Source of the DNA: Lepidodermella squamata
Taxonomy: Eukaryota; Gastrotricha
Direction of reading: 5' to 3'
Length of the DNA stretch: 64,000 nucleotides
Assembly: GCA_047495785.1 (NCBI GenBank)
Contig: JBLDXI010000017.1
Span: 3,534,001-3,598,000 of the forward strand
Shown: piece after piece, positions 60,710-64,000 of the stretch
Numbering within the stretch: the stretch's first letter is position 1
Layout of the letters: each line of letters starts with the position of its first letter
Position numbers and translations under genes: made by a program
The notes under the pieces: generated by a model
Told to the model about the DNA's origin: nothing
What the model saw: only the letters and a program-made list of their open reading frames with translations
Databases searched by the model: none

Positions 60710-61152
60710 CAAAATCGTCAATAAACTTCTAAATTAACATAAAAAAGATAATGACCACCACCGAATTTAATAAACAATATCGATGTATAAAGACAACAGG
60801 GAGTGGAGCAAACTGGATTAGTACCCAGATCGACGAAGATCATCTGTGAAGATCATGAAAATATAAAATTCATAACCAAAACCAATTAGCACATTTTGAA
60901 TAAAACCAGGTCACGTTTGGCAACAATATGCTGACTACAAAATATGACATAAAATAAAGGGCGTTCAGGGACGGCTTTAGCCGACTAGCACTAGACTGAA
61001 CATATACAGAAGAAATTTCTGGCGATATTATCAAGTTTGGCTAACGCAGTTGCCGTCAAGATCATATGTGTTCCAACAAGCATGTGAATCAACAAACTTT
61101 ATCACAGATCTCAAACATGCACTGTTTTGAAAATGTCACGGAATGGCATAGT
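60710..61152. other. Intergenic, no gene seen
   Basis: Short gap holding the AT-hook gene's upstream region and the 3' flank of the LDLa gene. Confidence 0.4.
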
Positions 61153-62509
61153 TTACATCAAGAACATCCCATTTCCAGCATTGCCGATGAGAGAGTCACC
61201 TTCTTCTTCGTCTGTCGCAGAGAAAAGACTTTTAACACTACGCTGTCCTCTGTCCCGGGAGCCATGGCGACGGATATTGTCCGCCAGTCTCCTGCGTCGA
61301 AGACTTAATCGAGACGCACGGCAAATGCGGCAACAAACCACAAAAACAGCAACAATTGCAATTAAAGAAGCCAACACAACAGCAGCAATAGCTGCTTTGG
61401 TATCACTAGTCGTTGCACTGTCAAATATTGGAATAAAATCGTTGAATTTGTGAGCCAGCTTAGCTGCAAGTCCTATCCCAGGACTTATGGTGGTCTCGTT
61501 TCCATTCGCCGGCTCAAGCGTTGACAAAACGGTCATGCCAGAAGAATCAGAACTGAACAAATTACAAAATAATGAATGTCAATGCAGTCAGAACTAGGGA
61601 TTAGTAAATTACTTGGTGGCTGAGACACTTGTCGAATTCGGTTTACCACAACCAATCTCGTCGGAGTTATCAGCGCAATTTTGGATTCCGTCGCACCTGT
61701 CGTAGATCGCAATACAATGGCCAAAGTGAGGAGATGTCTCCTGGTCATCTTTACACTCCCATTCCTTTCCATCCTTGCACTTTTCAACTGCAAATGAAAT
61801 CAATTACTGGTATCTCTCATATCTTAGAAGCAATGCTTACCACAAATCCCATTTTTGCTCTTTTTATTAAATGGACATTTACAAACTCCCATGGAACATT
61901 TTGCCCCTAAAAGAACCGACTTGCAATCGCGGTCCCTATCGCATTCTATTTCACTCGAAGTAGTCGTTCGAAGGTTAATAAGATGATTCGAACTAGGCTT
62001 GTCGTCGTCATCCTCTGGGAACTCACTTCCTTTCTTGTAATGTATGGCATTATCGTCTTTGTCGTCATCAACAATAGCATAATTCGAATCCAAAATATAC
62101 GAGATATAACCAGATCGCATAATCAAATCGCAAGACAAATCCGTTGGGCAGCTGTAGAGAGAGCAAAAACGTTTCTAGAGAATATAAATATGGTCAACTA
62201 CCAATTGCAAATGGAATGCTATGCTACCTGTTGGTGCCACACGGCAACTGTACATTGCTCCTCCGATTCACAGCAAAGTCTAACATAATATATTTACATA
62301 TAAGATCAGCTCGTGAAAGTGCGTTGATTGCATTACCTCTGACAAGCAGACGCCGAAATGTCAAATCTGCGATCGATCAGCTTGCCTGCCGCACTTGCAA
62401 TTTCAACGGCAAAGCCTGAATTGCCATCACCTCTGCATCGAGTGTTAGAGGCGCAAGATGATGTCGTAACTTGGAAAATTAAAGTCGCGAGAAACAATGC
62501 TAATTTCAT
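61153..62509 (-). CDS. Type I membrane protein with one LDL-receptor class A domain
   Basis: Five exons, 62337-62509, 62228-62279, 61841-62174, 61613-61787 and 61153-61552, give 377 residues. A signal peptide ([20 protein letters not shown]) starts a Cys-containing ectodomain. About residues 150-185 hold a small EB/EGF-like knot ([23 protein letters not shown] shape). The LDLa module spans 190-233 with six Cys (190, 198, 211, 218, 224, 233) and the calcium cage [13 protein letters not shown] membrane helix runs 298-319 ([20 protein letters not shown]), followed by an Arg-rich stop-transfer and a short cytosolic tail with an acidic EEEGDSL stretch. It has too few modules for a lipoprotein receptor; a small endocytic or adhesion receptor is likely. 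I cannot name an orthologue. Confidence 0.82.
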
Positions 62510-63070
62510 CGCGCGGTGTCAAACTAATATCTAACAATACCAAATAGCAATTAGCTTTTCATAACCATATAGCGCATAGAGCGAGTAAATCAAGAGCGCA
62601 CTTGATGCTTGACGGGTAGACGCAAAACGCTGTAAGCTAGTTTCTTCGGCCGATTTAAATGCAATGTAAAGAATAATAAAGAACGAAGCCAAACAAAAGT
62701 GTAAGATAGCCAAAAGATATACATAAAATCTAAAGGGCATTTACCAAGCAGAGGGCAGAGGTGTTAGACAAAACAGAAAACAGACACTAGGCACGCTCTA
62801 ATTTGGCAACGCTACGCCGTCGATCAAGAATTGTCTATACACTTCGAAATTTAACCGCCCAAACTTTTGTCAGGTCCTAGTTCCCAAGTCACGACATGCA
62901 ACCAAACTACAATAAAGCTACCTTCAATCGATCAACGATTTGTCCTCACGAAGAAATTCGCGCGCTTTTCTCAGGCAAGCGCAGTAAATTTGAAAAGTTT
63001 TAGCCCTTGACAGAATTTTTGTCGGCACGTCGGTCAACTATTATTATAATCTAAACCTATTAAAATATAA
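62510..63070. other. Intergenic, no gene seen
   Basis: Upstream region of the LDLa gene; no exon recognised. Confidence 0.4.
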
Positions 63071-63513
63071 TTATAAAATGTTGGTATTAGTATTGGCTTC
63101 ATTGACGACCTGAGCCGCAGCCCTAAACGTCAGAAAGCCCGAAGTCGTCTTCCTGTTGACCACTGCTACAGCAACACCACTATTCAACGAACAGTTTTCT
63201 ACCGTGGCATGGCGGCGCGGAATAACGCAAACTGCTTCATCCGGCAAATGAACTCGTTCAAACACACGCGTCAAGCTGCCTACGTCGTCAAATTCGTAAA
63301 ATAACAACTAGGAGAAATTATTTTATTAGATCCGTAATCTATGCTTGTGATTAGCTTTTTGTACTCTATTGTGCCCCCCTAAAGATTGTTGAAACCAGCC
63401 CTTACGCTGACCTTATGATCAATGGTCATACCACTGAGTAGTTCGCGGTGTATATGGCTTGTCATTGCCCTACCATACCCTATCATATTCAGTTCGACAA
63501 CTATACAACTCAT
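63071..63513 (-). CDS. Small uncharacterised protein, 2 exons
   Basis: I do not recognise this product. Exons 63406-63513 and 63071-63307 join at a GTAAGG donor and CTCCTAG acceptor in phase 0 to give 114 residues. The frame reads MSCIVVELNMIGYGRAMTSH, then DHKVSLLFYEFDDVGSLTRV, HLPDEAVCVIPRRHATVENC and FLTFRAAAQVVNEA. Alternating hydrophobic residues suggest a compact beta-rich fold. An in-frame ATG at 63570 could add 19 residues. It is divergent from the gene starting at 63826, with about 310 bp between the starts. Confidence 0.5.
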
Positions 63514-63825
63514 ATTCCCTTCCCTGCCTTCGGTCTGCGGCAAAGAGAAAGGTCTGCAACTTTCTTGCATCCACCAACCACTGGATGCTGGAAAAATTCC
63601 ACCTCATGCCTGACAAGTACTGCCATTTAATCACTTGATTAGGCTATACAAGATTTCTACAATAGGTATATCAGTAAAAATATCAAAAATCTCACAAGAT
63701 TAAATAGTCTCGAGTACCTAATTGACTCAATATTTATAATTAATATCATTGTATTACTATCAGAGCAAAACTAGAGTTCCACCTTACACCACGATATTAC
63801 GTTCTTTTCTCTAGTAAGATTTATT

Positions 63826-64000
63826 ATGGATTCTTTTTCGGGCAAGCCCACTGTCCGATGTCAGCTCGGCCGCCATCTCGCAGAGACTCCATACACTCAT
63901 GGCGTTTCCAGCTCGGATGCTCATAACCGAGCAATTAAATCTGAGCCATCTGATGCGGAGTTTCGAAGAGCTGGAGGCACTCCAAGTTCTGCTCTCGAGA
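63826..64000 (+). CDS. First exon of a gene cut by the window edge
   Basis: An ATG at 63826 opens a frame that stays open to the last base (58 codons). It starts MDSFSGKPTVRCQLGRHLAE and continues with polar, Ser-rich sequence (KSEPSDAEFRRAGGTPSSAL). The codon composition is more GC-rich than the flank, as in the other exons here. The KSEPSD word resembles a sumoylation consensus. The product is not recognised. Confidence 0.45.
   Translation, partial: MDSFSGKPTVRCQLGRHLAETPYTHGVSSSDAHNRAIKSEPSDAEFRRAGGTPSSALE

Noticed and set aside
1-64000. CRISPR arrays, bacterial operons, phage or prophage genes
   Set aside because: Every recognised gene is spliced and metazoan; no regularly spaced repeats of CRISPR type exist.

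Overview
The window is nuclear DNA from a compact-genome invertebrate animal. The protein-coding genes are metazoan: B9D2, MED6, INSM/EGL-46, RhoU/V, PUM3, DRC8. They are split by mostly 45-60 bp GT-AG introns with T-rich ...TTTCAG or ...TTTAG acceptors, and there is roughly one gene per 3.5-4 kb. Several start codons sit 10-25 bp behind a strong splice acceptor. Two same-strand gene pairs are separated by only 83 and 92 bp with no AATAAA between them. That layout fits a lineage with spliced-leader trans-splicing and operons (nematodes, flatworms, some crustaceans and others). A dynein-regulatory-complex gene (DRC8) implies a motile axoneme and argues against a rhabditid nematode. I cannot name the species.

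Layout. 1-3 kb: an ELOVL fatty-acid elongase (+). 3-12 kb: a repeat-rich gene desert with a 120-bp tandem duplication, a TGACTC-rich patch, a diverged 172-bp tandem and a recurring GTCATCTACGTTACC motif. 12-14.2 kb: serine palmitoyltransferase subunit 2 (+). 15.8-18.3 kb: two unrecognised, divergently transcribed genes, one Pro/Tyr-rich (-), one His/Gln-rich with a Cys-rich tail (+). 19.4-19.9 kb: a decayed LINE 3' end. 20.9-25.9 kb: B9D2 (+) convergent with mitochondrial isoleucyl-tRNA synthetase (-), whose intron carries a short inverted-repeat transposon. 27.3-29.4 kb: MED6 and ABHD12, operon-like (+). 31.3-32.8 kb: a catalytically dead secreted serine-protease homologue (+). 34.5-35.9 kb: an INSM/EGL-46/nerfin zinc-finger factor (-), followed by a CGCG-rich flank. 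38-42 kb: mostly empty, with one possible frameshifted coding relic. 42.3-43.4 kb: a Ser-rich unknown protein (-). 44.5-46.1 kb: a multi-LIM adaptor (-). 48.4-51.2 kb: MCM6 (+). 52.1-53.9 kb: a RhoU/V GTPase (-). 55.4-58.4 kb: PUM3 and DRC8, operon-like (+). 60.4-60.7 kb: a small AT-hook protein (-). 61.2-62.5 kb: an LDLa-domain type I membrane protein (-). 63.1-63.5 kb: a small unknown (-). 63.8 kb to the edge: the first exon of another gene (+).

The genes are mostly housekeeping and do not form one pathway. There is some thematic overlap: two lipid enzymes (ELOVL, SPT) plus a lipid hydrolase (ABHD12); two ciliary genes (B9D2 in the transition zone, DRC8 in the axoneme); and two actin/adhesion genes (LIM protein, RhoU/V). 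All exon boundaries were derived by hand from reading-frame continuity, splice consensus and remembered family sequence. They have not been checked against transcripts or a database.
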